The notes under the pieces: generated by a model
The model's input: the letters and a program-made list of their open reading frames with translations, nothing else
Told to the model about the DNA's origin: nothing
Database searches by the model: none
Program-made: the position numbers and the translations under genes
Assembly: GCF_048544455.1 (NCBI RefSeq)
Contig: NC_133538.1
Location: 40,497,969-40,561,968 of the forward strand
Length of the DNA stretch: 64,000 bases
Source of the DNA: Silene latifolia
Lineage: Eukaryota > Streptophyta > Magnoliopsida > Caryophyllales > Caryophyllaceae
Direction of reading: 5' to 3'
Part shown: positions 49,929 through 61,648 of the stretch, piece after piece
Layout: the number at the start of each line of letters is the position of its first letter
How positions within the stretch are numbered: the stretch's first letter is position 1

Positions 49929-50453
49929 TGTTAAAAATATTCTATCCTAGTCTCCCCAAAGAGACGTTGGCACCATTCACACAAAAGAGGCAACAATAAT
50001 CTCCTCTTTGTACATATGATATTCTCGCTGTTAGGAAGATTTTCTAGCTGTTAGGATTATTCTTTCCGGTAAATACATAGATAATCTTGATGTATAATTA
50101 GCATAGGATTGTATTTACAAGGTGTTTAGGAATGCCTTATTATTAATCTGCTGCTGCTTATTTGTTCCTCTCAATTTCGTTACAAATAGTCAAATGCTCA
50201 GTCAAAGTTTGTTACACTTGCTGAGTCAGATCCAACTCAGCACCAAAATATCTTATAAGTTTGTTACAATGTACATAGAAATTCATCTTGCATATAGGAT
50301 CTTATTCTTACTGCTTTGTAAATTAATTTTCACAATAATCAATAAAATAAGCAGTTTATTTAGATCTTGAGTAAACTGTTATTCTTTTCTCCTAAGTTTG
50401 AAGCTTTTTTACCTCCATTAATGGCGTGCTTCATAAGCTTAGCAGATTTTGTC
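49929..50453 (+). repeat. Copia LTR (shared position: 3' of one relic, 5' of another)
   Basis: Begins TGTTAAAAATATTC right after the polypurine tract. Its right end is uncertain (about 50390-50455); a GTCA followed by TGGTATAACC near 50453 may be the end plus a decayed Met-tRNA primer site. It is AT-rich and non-coding. Confidence 0.55.
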
Positions 50454-50619
50454 ATGGTATAACCCGCCAATTTTTCGATTCCAGTGATTCTTTTGATCTA
50501 AATTTGCGTAAAACATTCCTTTTTGTTTGTTTCTTTTGCGAATTTGATCAAATTTATTCTTACAATTCCGCTTTTCATCTGATTTTTCTTGATTTATGAT
50601 CTTTTTCATCACGATCAAA

Positions 50620-51496
50620 ATGCCTAAAACTACTCAATCTTCATATACGTCTCTTTACAAAGATCCACTTCATTTGTCGAATAATGATCAAGCTTTGCTT
50701 CAGATTGTACCTCAAGTATTTTCTGGAAAATCTTTCCTTCATTGGTCGGGTAATATCCGAACTGCGTTAATCACTAAAAATAAACTCTGCTTCATCAATG
50801 GAACTTATCCTAAGCCAGATGATGATCATGCTAATTACGAGGATTGGATTCGAACTGATTACACAGTGATGCGCTGGATTCTGCATTTTTTAAGTGATAT
50901 AATTTCTGCTGGATTATCCTATGTTCGCTCAAGCAAGCAGCTTTGGGATGAATTGAAAGAAAGGTATAATCAATCAAACGCTCCTTTCTTATATCAATTG
51001 AGGAAAGATGATGTTCATATCAGTCAAGGTGATTCTACTGTTGCTGAATACTATCCGCGATTAATATCTTTATGGGAGGATATGCGTTCTTTAGATGCTT
51101 TACAAGAATGCGATTCTGGAGCTCTTGCAAAATATTCGTGCAATTTGCTGATGAAAGTTGTAGCTCGGGATAATCTGCATAATCTCATTGATTTTCTGAT
51201 GGGATTAGACAAGAAATACAAGCATCTCCGTGATTAAATTATGGGCATGGATCCTTTACCAACAGTTAATCAAGCTTTTGCAAAAATCCATCAATCTAAA
51301 GTTCAGAAGCAAATTATTGGTGAAGCTAATTTTGTTGACCTTGACGCTGTTGCACTGGCAGTTTTTTTCGGGTTCAGGTTCTTTCCAGGATCCTCCAGAT
51401 ATGTGGAGAAGATACTCAAAGAAGCCAAAGGTGGAGAAACCTGCTTATTTTTTCACTCATTGTAAGAAGGCAGATCATACTATTGAGTATTGTTGA
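50620..51496 (+). pseudogene. Copia-B gag
   Basis: Starts at the ATG at 50620 (MPKTTQSSYTS); an in-frame ATG at 50596 is less likely. Copia-type gag (LLQIVPQVFSGKSFLHWSGNI; KQLWDELKERYNQSN; LMGLDKKYKHLRD) runs to a stop at 51235-51237. The same frame continues from 51241 (MGMDPLPTVNQAF), shifts near 51370, and includes a damaged zinc knuckle (FFTHCKKADHTIEYC) before a stop at 51494. Gag would form particles with the element RNA. One stop and one frameshift. Confidence 0.82.
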
Positions 51497-51911
51497 GTGT
51501 ATAAGAAGCTCGTGAAGGCTAAGGTTGAAGGTGCTAAAGGCAAGGGAGTTGCATCATCTTCTGGTGGTCAGTCCACAAAGTTTGCTGCTCATGTTGAGGA
51601 ACTTGAGGTCTATGTTGATGACACTCCTTGTGAGACTTCTCAGGTTCAGCAATCCATCACTGATGTCTCCTTTGTTCAGGCTATTGCTAAGGAATTGTAC
51701 AAAGTACAAAATCCTGTCTTGCATTCTTCTGCTCATGCTTTCTCAGGTATAATCCTGGCTTCTACTGTACATGCTCCATCTATTTCTGCATCTCATAAAA
51801 CCTGTATCATTGATTCAGGTGCATCAAACCATATACCAATGATATGGCTAATTTTACCTCTTATAAACTGCTAATTCAGGATCCTATCACTAAGGAGATT
51901 TTGTGTTCAGG
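51497..51911 (+). pseudogene. Copia-B protease region
   Basis: Continues from gag. CIIDSGASNHI (about 51811-51843) is the copia aspartic protease active-site segment (DSGAS). The reading is broken shortly after and then cut by the solo LTR inserted at 51912. Confidence 0.8.
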
Positions 51912-52685
51912 TGATACCATCGTCAGGTATCAAAAATAAAATACCTAGTTACACTAACAGAATCTAGCAGTAAGTAGGGTCGATCTCCACAAGGAGGCGG
52001 TCACTATATACTTGTCTATTCGGTCTATCTACGTCACAGTTGGGGGTTTTGAATTGAATAAAACTAAACTAAACAAGATTAAGGGAAGAGAATTAATGAT
52101 AAGAGAATTTAATAAGAAAGAGAGAAAACTAGTATGTCGGGTTGTCAACGAACGTCAGTTAATTACAGCTAAGCTCACAGATTAGTCGATGTGTCGGTCT
52201 AAGGGGCAACGAATATCTCCTTCCGGTCTTAATTCGCCCTAAAATACTATTAGCTTAGCTTCCGCCCTCACTAAAGCATTTTATTGTTCACTGCAGGTCT
52301 CACCCCTTCCAACCTTCCGGTCCAGGTCAAGGCTTACCAAGGTTAAAAAGGCTAAATGCATCGATTCAAATAGCTAGATACAATTATAAGCAGTGATTAA
52401 CAACATAGACATAACAACAATGACAAATCTATGAACTAATTAGCAATTAACATCGGTCCATTGAATCCCCTAATCCTAGCAGGAAAAAATTAGCTAGACA
52501 TGATAAAGGAAAGAACAAAAAATAAAGGGAAGAGAAATAACGAACATTAAATAAAAGAGAAAAGGAAAAGAGAAAATTACAGAGAAAAGATCCGGAAAAA
52601 GAAAAGAACAAAGTATCCAGCAGTAAGCAGAAGAAAAGTAGTGTATGTCGTGGTGGGAGAGATACAAATGACGTCTCATCCTTCC

Positions 52686-52693
52686 TATTTATA
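52686..52693 (-). promoter_or_regulatory. TATA box of the solo LTR
   Basis: TATAAATA on the minus strand, 67-74 bp downstream of the palindrome cluster. Confidence 0.55.
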
Positions 52694-52759
52694 GAAAATA
52701 GGATTTTTATTTGACCTAATAACGAATTAAGACTAAAAAGCCCGAGCCCAATAGCAAAC

Positions 52760-52846
52760 TACTCGATCGAGCACTTATTAAATAGGAACTACTCGATCGA
52801 GTAGAAAAAGGAGTCGATCGAACACAATTGTACTCGATCGAGTACT
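52760..52846. promoter_or_regulatory. ACTCGATCGAGT palindrome cluster, solo LTR
   Basis: Four copies (three ACTCGATCGAG, one GTCGATCGAA) in 87 bp upstream of the TATA box. Confidence 0.7.
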
Positions 52847-53309
52847 TTCCAGGGCACAATTCCTGCTTCGCGCACTGAACTTCAAAGGGCTGTCATTTCT
52901 TTGTTACTTGGGAAAACTGGGATATTCCGGTGGTATTGGAAAGCTAAGAGGACAAACTTTCATCTCCAATTGGAATCACCTAAAAATAAGTTGTAGAACT
53001 CTAGATATGGCTCTTCAAAGTAGGCACTAGCAATTTGAAGTTCTTCCTTTGCTCGCCTAGCTAACTTACTTCTTTGCGCATCTCAAAATAGTAGTCTTAA
53101 GGCTCCAACTCAACTCATCTCTTAATTTCATGCATAAGGACATGTTTTAGGCTTGAGTATGCTCCTTTCCGGTTCAATCCTGTAAATAATACAAGAGAAA
53201 CCAAAGTAGACAATTCGGGGGACATTTATAGCTAAACACTACACAAAATGCATTGAAATACGTGCAAATAAAGTACAAAATACCTATATAAAATGCACGC
53301 ATCATCAGG

Positions 53310-54160
53310 AGTGAAGGTTAGAGGCATTTTTCACTTAGCCAAGTTTTATCCTAATTCAATATCAAATAAATGTTGTACTAGTTCTTCTTGTACTAGTTCA
53401 TCCTTTTCTGCTATTGTTTCCACTATTGATGTAGCTCTTCTTCATGCTAGATTGGGTTATTCGTCCCTTTCTGCCTTAAAGCATGTTGTTCCTAATACTG
53501 TAAGCATTACTAATAATAAAACACTTCATTGTGATACTTGTCTTTTGGCAAAGCATCATAAAACACCATTTCATGTTAGTGTTTCTGTCACCATTGCACC
53601 TTTTGAACTTGTTCATGTGGATTTGTGGGGACCTTATAGAGTCAAATCCCTCAATGGTTCTTCTTATTTTCTTACCATTGTTGATTATTTTAGCAGGATT
53701 ACATGGACAATTTTATTGAAAAAAAAGAATCTATTTCTGATACATTTACTCATTTTATTGCTTATGCCAAAAATCAATTTCATTCTACCACTAAAACTTT
53801 AAGGAGTGACAATGGAACTGAAATTGTGCAAAAATAATGTCATACTATTTTTTTTATCATGGGATTGTTCATCAAAAATCTATTCCTGGAAATCCACAAC
53901 AAAATGGGAGAGTGGAGAGAAAGCATAGACATTTGCTTGAGGTAGCTAGGGCTCTATAGATACAGGGTCATGTATCCAAGAGATTTTGAGGAGAATTGGT
54001 TCTTACTGCAACCCACCTCATCAACCTTATGCCTACTGCTGTTTTAAAATGGAAAACACTTCATGAAATGTTGTTTCAAACACCACCTGATTACTCTCAT
54101 CTCAGAGTAATTGGTTGTTTATGCTATGCTGCCAAGAAGAAAGGGGATTAGTTTGCAGAT
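53310..54160 (+). pseudogene. Copia-B pre-integrase and integrase
   Basis: After the TCAGG duplication: LLHARLGYSSLSALKHV and CDTCLLAKHHKTPF (integrase zinc-binding region), then LVHVDLWGPYRVKSLNGSSYFLTIVDYFSR (catalytic core with the first Asp). The frame is lost near 53760. Later fragments (RSDNGTE near 53800-53823, then [13 protein letters not shown] near 53890-53930) retain the remaining core motifs across several stops. Confidence 0.82.
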
Positions 54161-55249
54161 ATGGCCATTAGGTGTATAATATTGGGATATCCTTTTGGAC
54201 AGAAAGGGTATAAGCTCTATGATATAGAACATCACAAGATTATTTTAAGCAGAGATGTTCATTTTCAAGAGCAACTTTTTCCTTATAGTCATGATTTCAA
54301 AAGGCATACTGGACTTGCTGATGCTCATCCAGCTTCTTTTCCCACCTATTTACCATCCTTGTCTTCTGATTTGGATGGTCCTGATCCTCCTATCTCCTAC
54401 CACAATCCTGAAAAAACAGCTACTCCTGAGTATTTTTTTGAGAATACCATTTCACCAGCTATTACAGTAACAGCAACTGATATACCAACAGGATACAGGA
54501 GTTGTAGTTATTGATGTTGGTGTTCCTGCAACTGGTAAAACTACTACTATTCCTGTTGTCAGGACATCTAGCAGGTATAGACAAGTCTTTTCTAGACTCT
54601 CTGGTTATTTGTGCAAAGGTCTTCCTCCATCTTTGAGTCCTGAAGCCACATCTAATCATGGTTCATCTGATTTTCTGGCCTCTCATGTTCAGTAAGATGG
54701 GTATTCCTCTGCATATCAAAAATCTTGTTTTGCAGTTCTTTCTCTGTATGAACCTTCGTGTTATAACCAAGCCAAAGATGACCCTGCTTGGATTACAACC
54801 ATGCGAAAAGAGCTCACTGTCTTAGAACAGAATAACACCTGGATACTAACACCTTTACCACCTGGCAAAAAGGCTATTGGGACAAAATGGGTGTACAAAA
54901 TCAAGTTTAATCCTGATGGTACTGTGGAGAAATATAAGACTAGGCTGGTGGAAAAAGGTTATAGTAAAATTGAAGGCAAAGACTATAAGCACACATTTAG
55001 TCTTGTTGTCAAGTTCACCACTATTAGGTTGTTATTAGCCATAGCTGCAGCAAAGAATTGGATTCTTCATCAATTGGATATCAACAATGCCTTTCTTCAT
55101 GGGTATTTGGATGAAGAAGTTTATATGAAGAAGCCTAAGGGATATACAGTTGGGAATCTAGGGGATGTATGTTTGTTAAATAGATCCTTATATTATCTCA
55201 AACAAGCTTCAAGGCAATGGAATTTGGAATTGTCTAAGTTCTTAGTTTT
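54161..55249 (+). pseudogene. Copia-B integrase C-terminus and truncated RT
   Basis: GYPFGQKGYKLYDIEHHKIILSRDVHF (54161 onward) is the copia integrase-RT linker. From about 54780 the RT reads MRKELTVLEQNNTWIL, GTKWVYKIKFNPDGTVEKYKTRLV, LLAIAAAKNWILHQLDINNAFLHG and LYYLKQASRQWN. The reading ends within the RT, before the YVDD motif, at about 55249, where unrelated NLR sequence begins. The Asp in QLDINNAFL is one of the catalytic residues. Confidence 0.85.
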
Positions 55250-55453
55250 CCAACAGAGTTAAAGCCGTGTTTTCTTTATTTTGGAGCCTTCCCAGAAGAC
55301 TATGAGATGTCGGTTCCAAGACTAATTGCTTTGTGGATAGTCGAGAGGTTCGTACACCCGATTGGTGACACGCCATTGGAAGATGTTGCAGAGAGGTATG
55401 TGGAGGAACTTGTCGGCTGGAGCGTAATCCACGTCGGGACAAGAAGATGCTAA
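55250..55453 (+). pseudogene. NLR (NB-LRR) disease-resistance gene fragment fused to copia RT
   Basis: About 67 codons, open, reading ELKPCFLYFGAFPEDYE, then LIALWIVERFV and LEDVAERYVEELVGWSVIHV, ending with a stop at 55451-55453. CFLYFGAFPEDYE is the RNBS-D region of coiled-coil NLR proteins, and the following blocks are the end of the NB-ARC/ARC2 region and the winged-helix tail. The P-loop, MHD and LRRs are absent. It abuts the truncated RT without a visible target-site duplication. The source could be a resistance gene nearby or a fragment copied during retrotransposition. Fragment identity is strong; origin is unknown. Confidence 0.85.
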
Positions 55454-56006
55454 ACCTGCTAAACCAACTCCTTAATATTAGTAATTAGTTGGTTGTATGT
55501 ACCGTATTTCTAGTGTGCACTGATAAGTGCATATTTTATACATTTTAACTCCCTATATTAGCTTGATTTTACATGTCTTTAGCACTTATCTTAAGTGTTT
55601 TATAGCTAATATTTGCATTTCTAGTTGTTTTGGATGTTTTGACATATTTTTTAGGAAATGAGCTTTTTGGAGCTAAAATACTACAAGGTTGCTAGAAATT
55701 GCAAGCTAAGTGGAAAGAAGACCAAATGGACTAAGAATTGGATGTTGCATGGACTTTGTACTTCAAGTTACATGGGTTTGCATGGAGGAAATGTTGGATC
55801 AAAATAAAAATGCAAGAGAAGTCAACAATCAAAGACAAGCCCAATGTTCAAGTCCAAATCAAGGAGGAAAGAATAGGATTCCAAGATACCTAGGATGCCA
55901 AGGGATGAGGTCTTAAACCGGGTGATTAATCGCTAATTAATCACCCACATAGGATACTCTTGCTAATTAAGATGGGATTTAATGGAAACGGAGGGAAAAC
56001 ACACGA

Positions 56007-56018
56007 CCCCGATCGGGG
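56007..56018. promoter_or_regulatory. CCCCGATCGGGG palindrome in the LTR
   Basis: A perfect 12-bp palindrome, extended with GA/CT edges, 486 bp into the LTR and 40 bp upstream of the TATA box. The only other copy in the window is inside the same element (62758-62769). Confidence 0.7.
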
Positions 56019-56057
56019 CTGCATGCCAATGAATGCTTACGTTTCCTTCTCCTCTCC

Positions 56058-56065
56058 TATAAATA
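56058..56065 (+). promoter_or_regulatory. TATA box of the Athila-like LTR
   Basis: CCTATAAATAGGAG is a strong plant TATA context. Confidence 0.7.
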
Positions 56066-57080
56066 GGAGAGGTATTCCAAGGCTTAGGGCATCTCATTTT
56101 TTGGATGTCTCAATTTACTTACAAAAGCCTTAAGCATTATATTTCTCTCATTAGCTTTCTCATTTTAGTTTACAAATCCTTAAGCATTCCTTTAGTTCAA
56201 TGTTTCAACATTTTGTACTACGAGTTATTGTTCAAGCATTTGATATTCAAGCATTTGGTTATTGTTATTTGTTCTTCCATATAAGTTCTCTTACATTAAG
56301 GTATTTCTAATTCTAAGTTTGCAATTTTACATTACTATTTTAGTTATTACATAGTTTATAATTAAGTACTTTATTTATTTTACATTAGCATTATTTTCTT
56401 TTACATGTTATATCACCTAATCTATATAAATCATACAACCATGTTTAGCATTTCTTATAATTTAGTTTGCAATTTATATTTTTATATGAGTAGCTAAATT
56501 TCCTAGTCTAAAGGCTAGGGGAGCCATGCAAAATCAAATATATAACATGTTTAAATTGGTTGATAATAATATTGTTCAATTGTTTCCATCACATGTTTGC
56601 ATTGTTACGTTTAATCTTTGGTTATCGGCCGTAATCGTAGATTAAGTTTGTTCATTCGTTCCAAAGTCGAGAGGCACGGAATTGAATTAGACTAAGCATG
56701 TGTGGTAGGACGACCTAGTCATGGACGAGAGTTTCTCTAGGACCCGGTCTATGGTTGATACCAATGCCGTAAGGTGGGTATCTCTAAGCCTAAACAATTG
56801 ACAAAATTATTAGTACCGAACTTAACATAATCATATTTTTACCTTTGCATGTGTGACCCGAACCCTTTAGACTCCCTTTTAATTATATAATTTACATCAT
56901 GATTTTTATTAATCATCAAACAAACCAATCAAATCAAAATCGAAATCGACCTTGATAAGAATCTACCCATAGCAATTCACGACGTAATTCCTGTTTCCTT
57001 GTGTTCGACCCCTATTGCTACATTAATTTGTGTCTAGGGAAATTATATTTGCATAGGTACACGATAAGCCTCTCAAATTT

Positions 57081-57098
57081 TGCCACCGTTGCCGGGGA
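57081..57098 (+). other. Primer-binding site, Athila type with changes
   Basis: TGCCACCGTTGCCGGGGA, two differences from the TGGCGCC form of the array and X. Confidence 0.8.
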
Positions 57099-57209
57099 AA
57101 CGGTTTTATTGCGTTTTGAATTGTCGATTTTTATCTTGTTTTCCTTTGTCTTGGGGAACACTTGTTCCTTGAGACCGTTATATATCATTTCTCTAGAAAT
57201 TGTTGTCTT

Positions 57210-58148
57210 ATGCCCAGGTCCTCTCGTCGTGGAGAATTGCTTTCACCAGATTCCAATCCCGAGAAAAACTTTTGGAGAAGACGACGTTTTTGGAAGGAAG
57301 TGAAAGAAGCCTCTTCTCCCGTACAAGCCGAAAGTGCTAGAAAGTCTTACTTAGACGATCTAGAAGCCCTTAAAGAGGGGGAGGTTTCAAGTTATCTCCA
57401 CCACCACCACCATCTAGTACCAAAAAGATGGTGAAACTTTCCGATCACTCAAAGGCCACCGCGGCCATGCTTTCGGCCGGTATCACAACCACTCAAATCA
57501 CCGCGCCGGACTTCGAGATCAAACCGGGTTTCATTAGCCTTGTGGATAGGAAGCAATTTGGGGGAAGTCCTTTGGAGGATCCCAATTTGCATGTGCAAAA
57601 CTTTTGTGACTATTGCTCCATGATCCGTCAAACGGGCGTCACTCAAGCCCAAATAAGGGAAATACTTTTCCCTTTCTCTTTGAAGGACAAGGCCAAGCTT
57701 TGGATCAATAGCCTTGACCGCACCGCTATGGGAATCACCAATTGGAAGACTTTGGCTCTAGCCTTCTATCAAAAGTTTTTTCCACCGGAGAAAACTCAAA
57801 CTTTGAGGAGCCAAATTACCGGATTTCGTCAACAAGCTCTTGAGAGCTTATATGAGGCTTGGGAGAGGTACAAAGAGCTTCAAAGACAATGCCCACATCA
57901 TGGGCTAGATGATTGGTTTCTAGCAATAACATTCTACAATGGATGTTGTGCCGAGTCCTGAAGGATTCTTGATTCCGCCAACAATGGGCGGTTTGATCAA
58001 ATTGACACCGACCTTGCTCATGCCACGATCGAATCTATGGCGGTCCATGATGCACAATATGTCAATTCCCGAGTTGTGCCATCCAAAGGTAAAGAAGAAT
58101 CCTCCAACAACTCCGTTTTGCTAGCTCAAATTGCCTTGCTCCAATAAC
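57210..58148 (+). pseudogene. gag of the Athila-like element
   Basis: The start is at the ATG at 57210 (MPRSSRRGELL). The frame changes at a CCA-repeat near 57400. From 57428 the capsid region reads KLWINSLDRTAMGITNWKTLALAFYQKFFP and LRSQITGFRQQALESLYEAWERYKEL, the conserved retrotransposon gag core. It is then interrupted by TGA at 57959 and TAA at 58146, both in the frame that continues into the next ORF, so gag and pol were one polyprotein. Capsid proteins assemble the particle in the cytoplasm. The CCA-repeat slip is a simple length change. Confidence 0.85.
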
Positions 58149-58150
58149 AA

Positions 58151-60916
58151 TTGGCGGAAAGGGATGCTAGAGATTCCGTTCAACAAGTCAATGCTATGTC
58201 TTCAACAAGCCAAATCGTTATGTGTGATGGTTGCGGAGGTGTGGGTCATTATGCCGCTCATTGCCAAGATCCTATTGAAGAGGTAAATGCCTTTCTAGCT
58301 TTAAGACAAAATGCTTATCCACCGGGTATATTCTCAAACACATATAACCCAAATTCAAGATTTCACCCGAATATGTCTTATAGAAGCAACAATGTGCTAA
58401 ATCCTCAACCACAACCCCCACCACAACAAAATTCCTATGTCCCTCATCAACAAAAATATGTCCCTCCACCGAGTTATCAAAATCAACAAAGGCCCCCACT
58501 AAACAATTTCCAACAAAATCAACCTCCACCACAAAATGCCCAACAAAACAACCAAGAAGGAGGTAAGATTGAGGGTTTGATAGTCCGTATGAAAAAGGAA
58601 TTGTTGGCTCAAATACAAAAGAATGAGAAAGCTCAAAATGCCGCAATTAAGATGTTGGAGCAACAAATGGCTCAATTGGCCTCATCTAGCTCCTCAAGGA
58701 AATCGGGTCAACTACCCCCTCAAGGTGAGCAACCACATGCTACCCTTAAATCTATCTCTTTAATAAGTGGTACAAAATATGATGGGCCATCCATGCCCAA
58801 AGAAGATGAGGAGGTGCTTGTTGAGTTGGAGATCTCTCCAAATGATAAGGAAAATGAAGAATTTCCCAAGAAAGCGGATGATCCACTTGTTGTTGTTGAG
58901 AAAGTCAAGGAAGTGGAGGATGCTCCTCCAAAGAAAGATGTTGAAGCAAAGATCACGGAAAAAGTCAAAGTGCCATTCCCTCATAGATTGGCAAAGCATC
59001 AAAAGAATTCTCAATTTGGTAAATTCATGGAAGTAGTGAAAAATCTCCAGGTAACCGTTCCTTTTATCGAATTAATCACTCAAATTCCATCTTACACTAA
59101 GTTCATGAAAGACATTTTAACTAAGAAGAGGACTTTTGATGAGGTTGAAACAATAGCTCTCACCGCCGAGGTGAGTGCTCTTTTGCAAAACAAGTCCCCT
59201 CCTAAGTTAAAAGATCCCGGTAGCTTTTCTATTCCATGCACAATTGGCACCTACCAAATTGATAAAGCTTTATGCGATTTAGGTGCTAGTGTGAGTGTAA
59301 TACCTTACTCCATTTGTGCTAAGCTTAATATGGGAGTCTTAAAATGCACTAGTGTCACATTACAAATGGCGGACCGTTCTATAAAACGCCCTTTGGGAGT
59401 TTTGGAGGATGTTCCCGTTAAAGTTGGTAAGTTTTTCATTCCGGTTGATTTTATTGTTCTTGACATGGCAGAGGATGCCCAAATCCCAATCATTTTGGAA
59501 AGACCATTTTTACACACTGTGGGTGCGTTAATTGATGTCAAGAACGGTAAAATTATATTGGAAGTGGATGACGATAAGGTCACATATAATTTGAATAGTA
59601 CCATGAAGAGTCCAATGATAGAAGAGTCTTGTTATTCTATTGACATTTTGGATGTTCTTGACATCGTTATAGAAGCTACACCTCGATCTTTATCTAAAGA
59701 TCCCTTGGAGGCACTCTTACTTTTAGAATCATTTGCAGGTGACGATGATATTGGAAATGAGGAGATTGATGCTTTGGAGCAAGAATTGGATGGAGAGGAG
59801 CTATCATTGGAGGAGAGATCACACTTCATAGGCTTGGTTGCTACACCTCAAGATCTTGAGGTACAAAAACCCGAGCTAAAGCCCCTTCCTTCCAATTTGA
59901 GGTATGCTTTTCTAGATGATGAGGGGATGTGTCCGGTAATCGTTAGTGCTAAATTAGATGAGAGGCAATTGGCTAAATCGATTCATGTCTTAAGGTCTCA
60001 CAAGAAAGCCATTGGTTATAAACTTGACGATTTAAAAGGCATAAGTCCTGAATTTTGCATGCACGGAATTAATCTTGAGGAAGATCATAAACCATGTGTC
60101 CAAGGTCAAAGACGTCTAAATCCTAACATGCAAAAAGTGGTAAAAAAGGAAGTGCTTAAATTGTTAGATGCGGGAATTATCTATGCAATTTCCGATTCTA
60201 AATGGGTGAGTCCGGTCCAAGTGGTTCCTAAGAAAGGAGGAACCACCGTAGTCAAAAATGATAAAAATGAGTTAATTCCAACTAGAATTGTGACGGGTTG
60301 GAGAATGTGCATTGACTATAGGAAGCTAAATCTAGCCACCAAGAAAGACCACTACCCATTACCTTTTATTGACCAAATGTTGGAAAGGTTGACATGTCAC
60401 AAATATTTTTACTACCTAGATGGTTATTTCGGGTTCTTTCAAATACCCATTCACCCGGATGACCAAGAGAAGACCACGTTTACATGTCCCTATGGTACAT
60501 TTGCCTACCGTAGAATGCCTTTTGGTCTTTGTAATGCCCCCTCCACTTTCCAACGTTGCATGATAAGCATCTTTTCCGAATACATTGAGTCTATCATGGA
60601 GGTGTTTATGGATGATTTTAGTGTCTATGGTTCTTCTTTTGATGCTTGTTTGACTAACTTGTCCAAAGTTTTGAAGCGTTGTGAAGAGGTTGATTTGGTG
60701 TTGAATTGGGAAAAGTGCCACTTCATGGTAAATGAAGAGGTGGTGCTTGGTCATATTGTTTCGGAAAGAGGAATTGAAGTGGACCGTGCTAAGGTCCAAG
60801 TTATTGAGCAACTACCCCCACCGGTAAATGTGAAGAGTGTAAGGAGTTTCTTAGGCCATGCGGGTTTCTACCGCAGTTTTATTAAATATTTTTCTAAGAT
60901 TGCCAAACCCCTTTAA
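58151..60916 (+). pseudogene. gag C-terminus, protease and reverse transcriptase
   Basis: 921 codons. Zinc knuckle CDGCGGVGHYAAHC (residues about 25-38), a Gln/Pro-rich linker, and a helical segment KMLEQQMAQLAS. The aspartic protease has ALCDLGASVSVIPYS (about residue 376) and IPIILERPFLH. The RT has WVSPVQVVPKKGG, RMCIDYRKLN, YYLDGYFGFFQIPIHP, RRMPFGLCNAPSTFQRCM, and the catalytic FMDDFSVYG (YxDD-type, Phe for Tyr as is usual in this lineage). It then stops at TAA 60914 soon after FLGHAGFYRSFIKYFSKIAKPL; the same frame goes on into RNase H. YLDGYFGF has Phe where Ser is normal. The single stop is recent-looking. Confidence 0.93.
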
Positions 60917-61648
60917 GAGCTTCTTTTAAAAGATGATCCCTTTCTGTTTACTAACGATTGTCTTGAGTCTTTTAATAGGATCAAGAAGGCTTTGATTTCC
61001 GCACCTATCATCCAATTACCGGATTGGAACTTTTCATTCGAGCTCATGTGTGATGCAAGTGACTATGCGGTAGGTGCCGTGCTAGGACAAAGAAAGGATA
61101 AGGTTCTCCATGCTATCTACTACGCTAGCAAAACCTTGTATGCGGCTCAAATTAACTATGCCACGACGGAGAAAGAGCTACTTGCCATTGTCTATGCCTT
61201 AGACAAATTCCGCTCTTACTTGATCGGTTCCAAAGTCATTGTTCATACCGATCATGCCGCATTGAAGCATCTCCTAGCCAAACAAGAAGCTAAGCCAAGG
61301 TTGATAAGATGGATCTTGCTTTTGCAAGAATTTGATCTTGATATTAAAGACAAGAAAGGGGCCGAAAATGTTGTTGCCGATCACTTATCCCGATTGAAGT
61401 TCCATGATGTAGGTATTGAGTTATCTATCGATGATTCCTTCACCGACGATGTTCTAATGATGTTGGAAGCGAATACTCCTTGGTATGCCGACATAGCCAA
61501 CTACCTAGTTAGGAGAGAGTTGCCACCCAACCTTTCATATCAACAAAGGAATAAGTTCTTACATGATGTCAAGTTCTTCCTATGGGATGATCCACATTTG
61601 TTCAAAAATTGCTCCGATGGGCTATTCCGGAGATGTATCCCACATTAG
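60917..61648 (+). pseudogene. RNase H region and integrase start
   Basis: Same frame as the RT, after the stop. [19 protein letters not shown], the [15 protein letters not shown] block with the catalytic Glu, and [15 protein letters not shown] are RNase H motifs. VADHLSRL ends the domain. The reading stops at 61646 (FRRCIPH), where a frameshift moves the gene to the next ORF. RNase H removes the RNA template during cDNA synthesis. Confidence 0.92.

Larger units (their letters stand above)
51912..53304 (-). repeat. Solo LTR, Athila-like family, inside copia-B
   Basis: 1393 bp. In element orientation it runs TGATGCGTGC to GGTATCA. It is flanked by TCAGG at 51907-51911 and 53305-53309. Its ends match the array LTRs and its middle resembles element B's LTR. 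A complete element was presumably reduced to one LTR by recombination. Confidence 0.93.
55521..57075 (+). repeat. 5' LTR of the Athila-like element
   Basis: 1555 bp, TGATAAGTGC to CTCTCA. The start and the AAATTTTG sequence after its end parallel the array LTRs. The opposite LTR is beyond the window, so the right boundary rests on the primer site. Confidence 0.85.
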
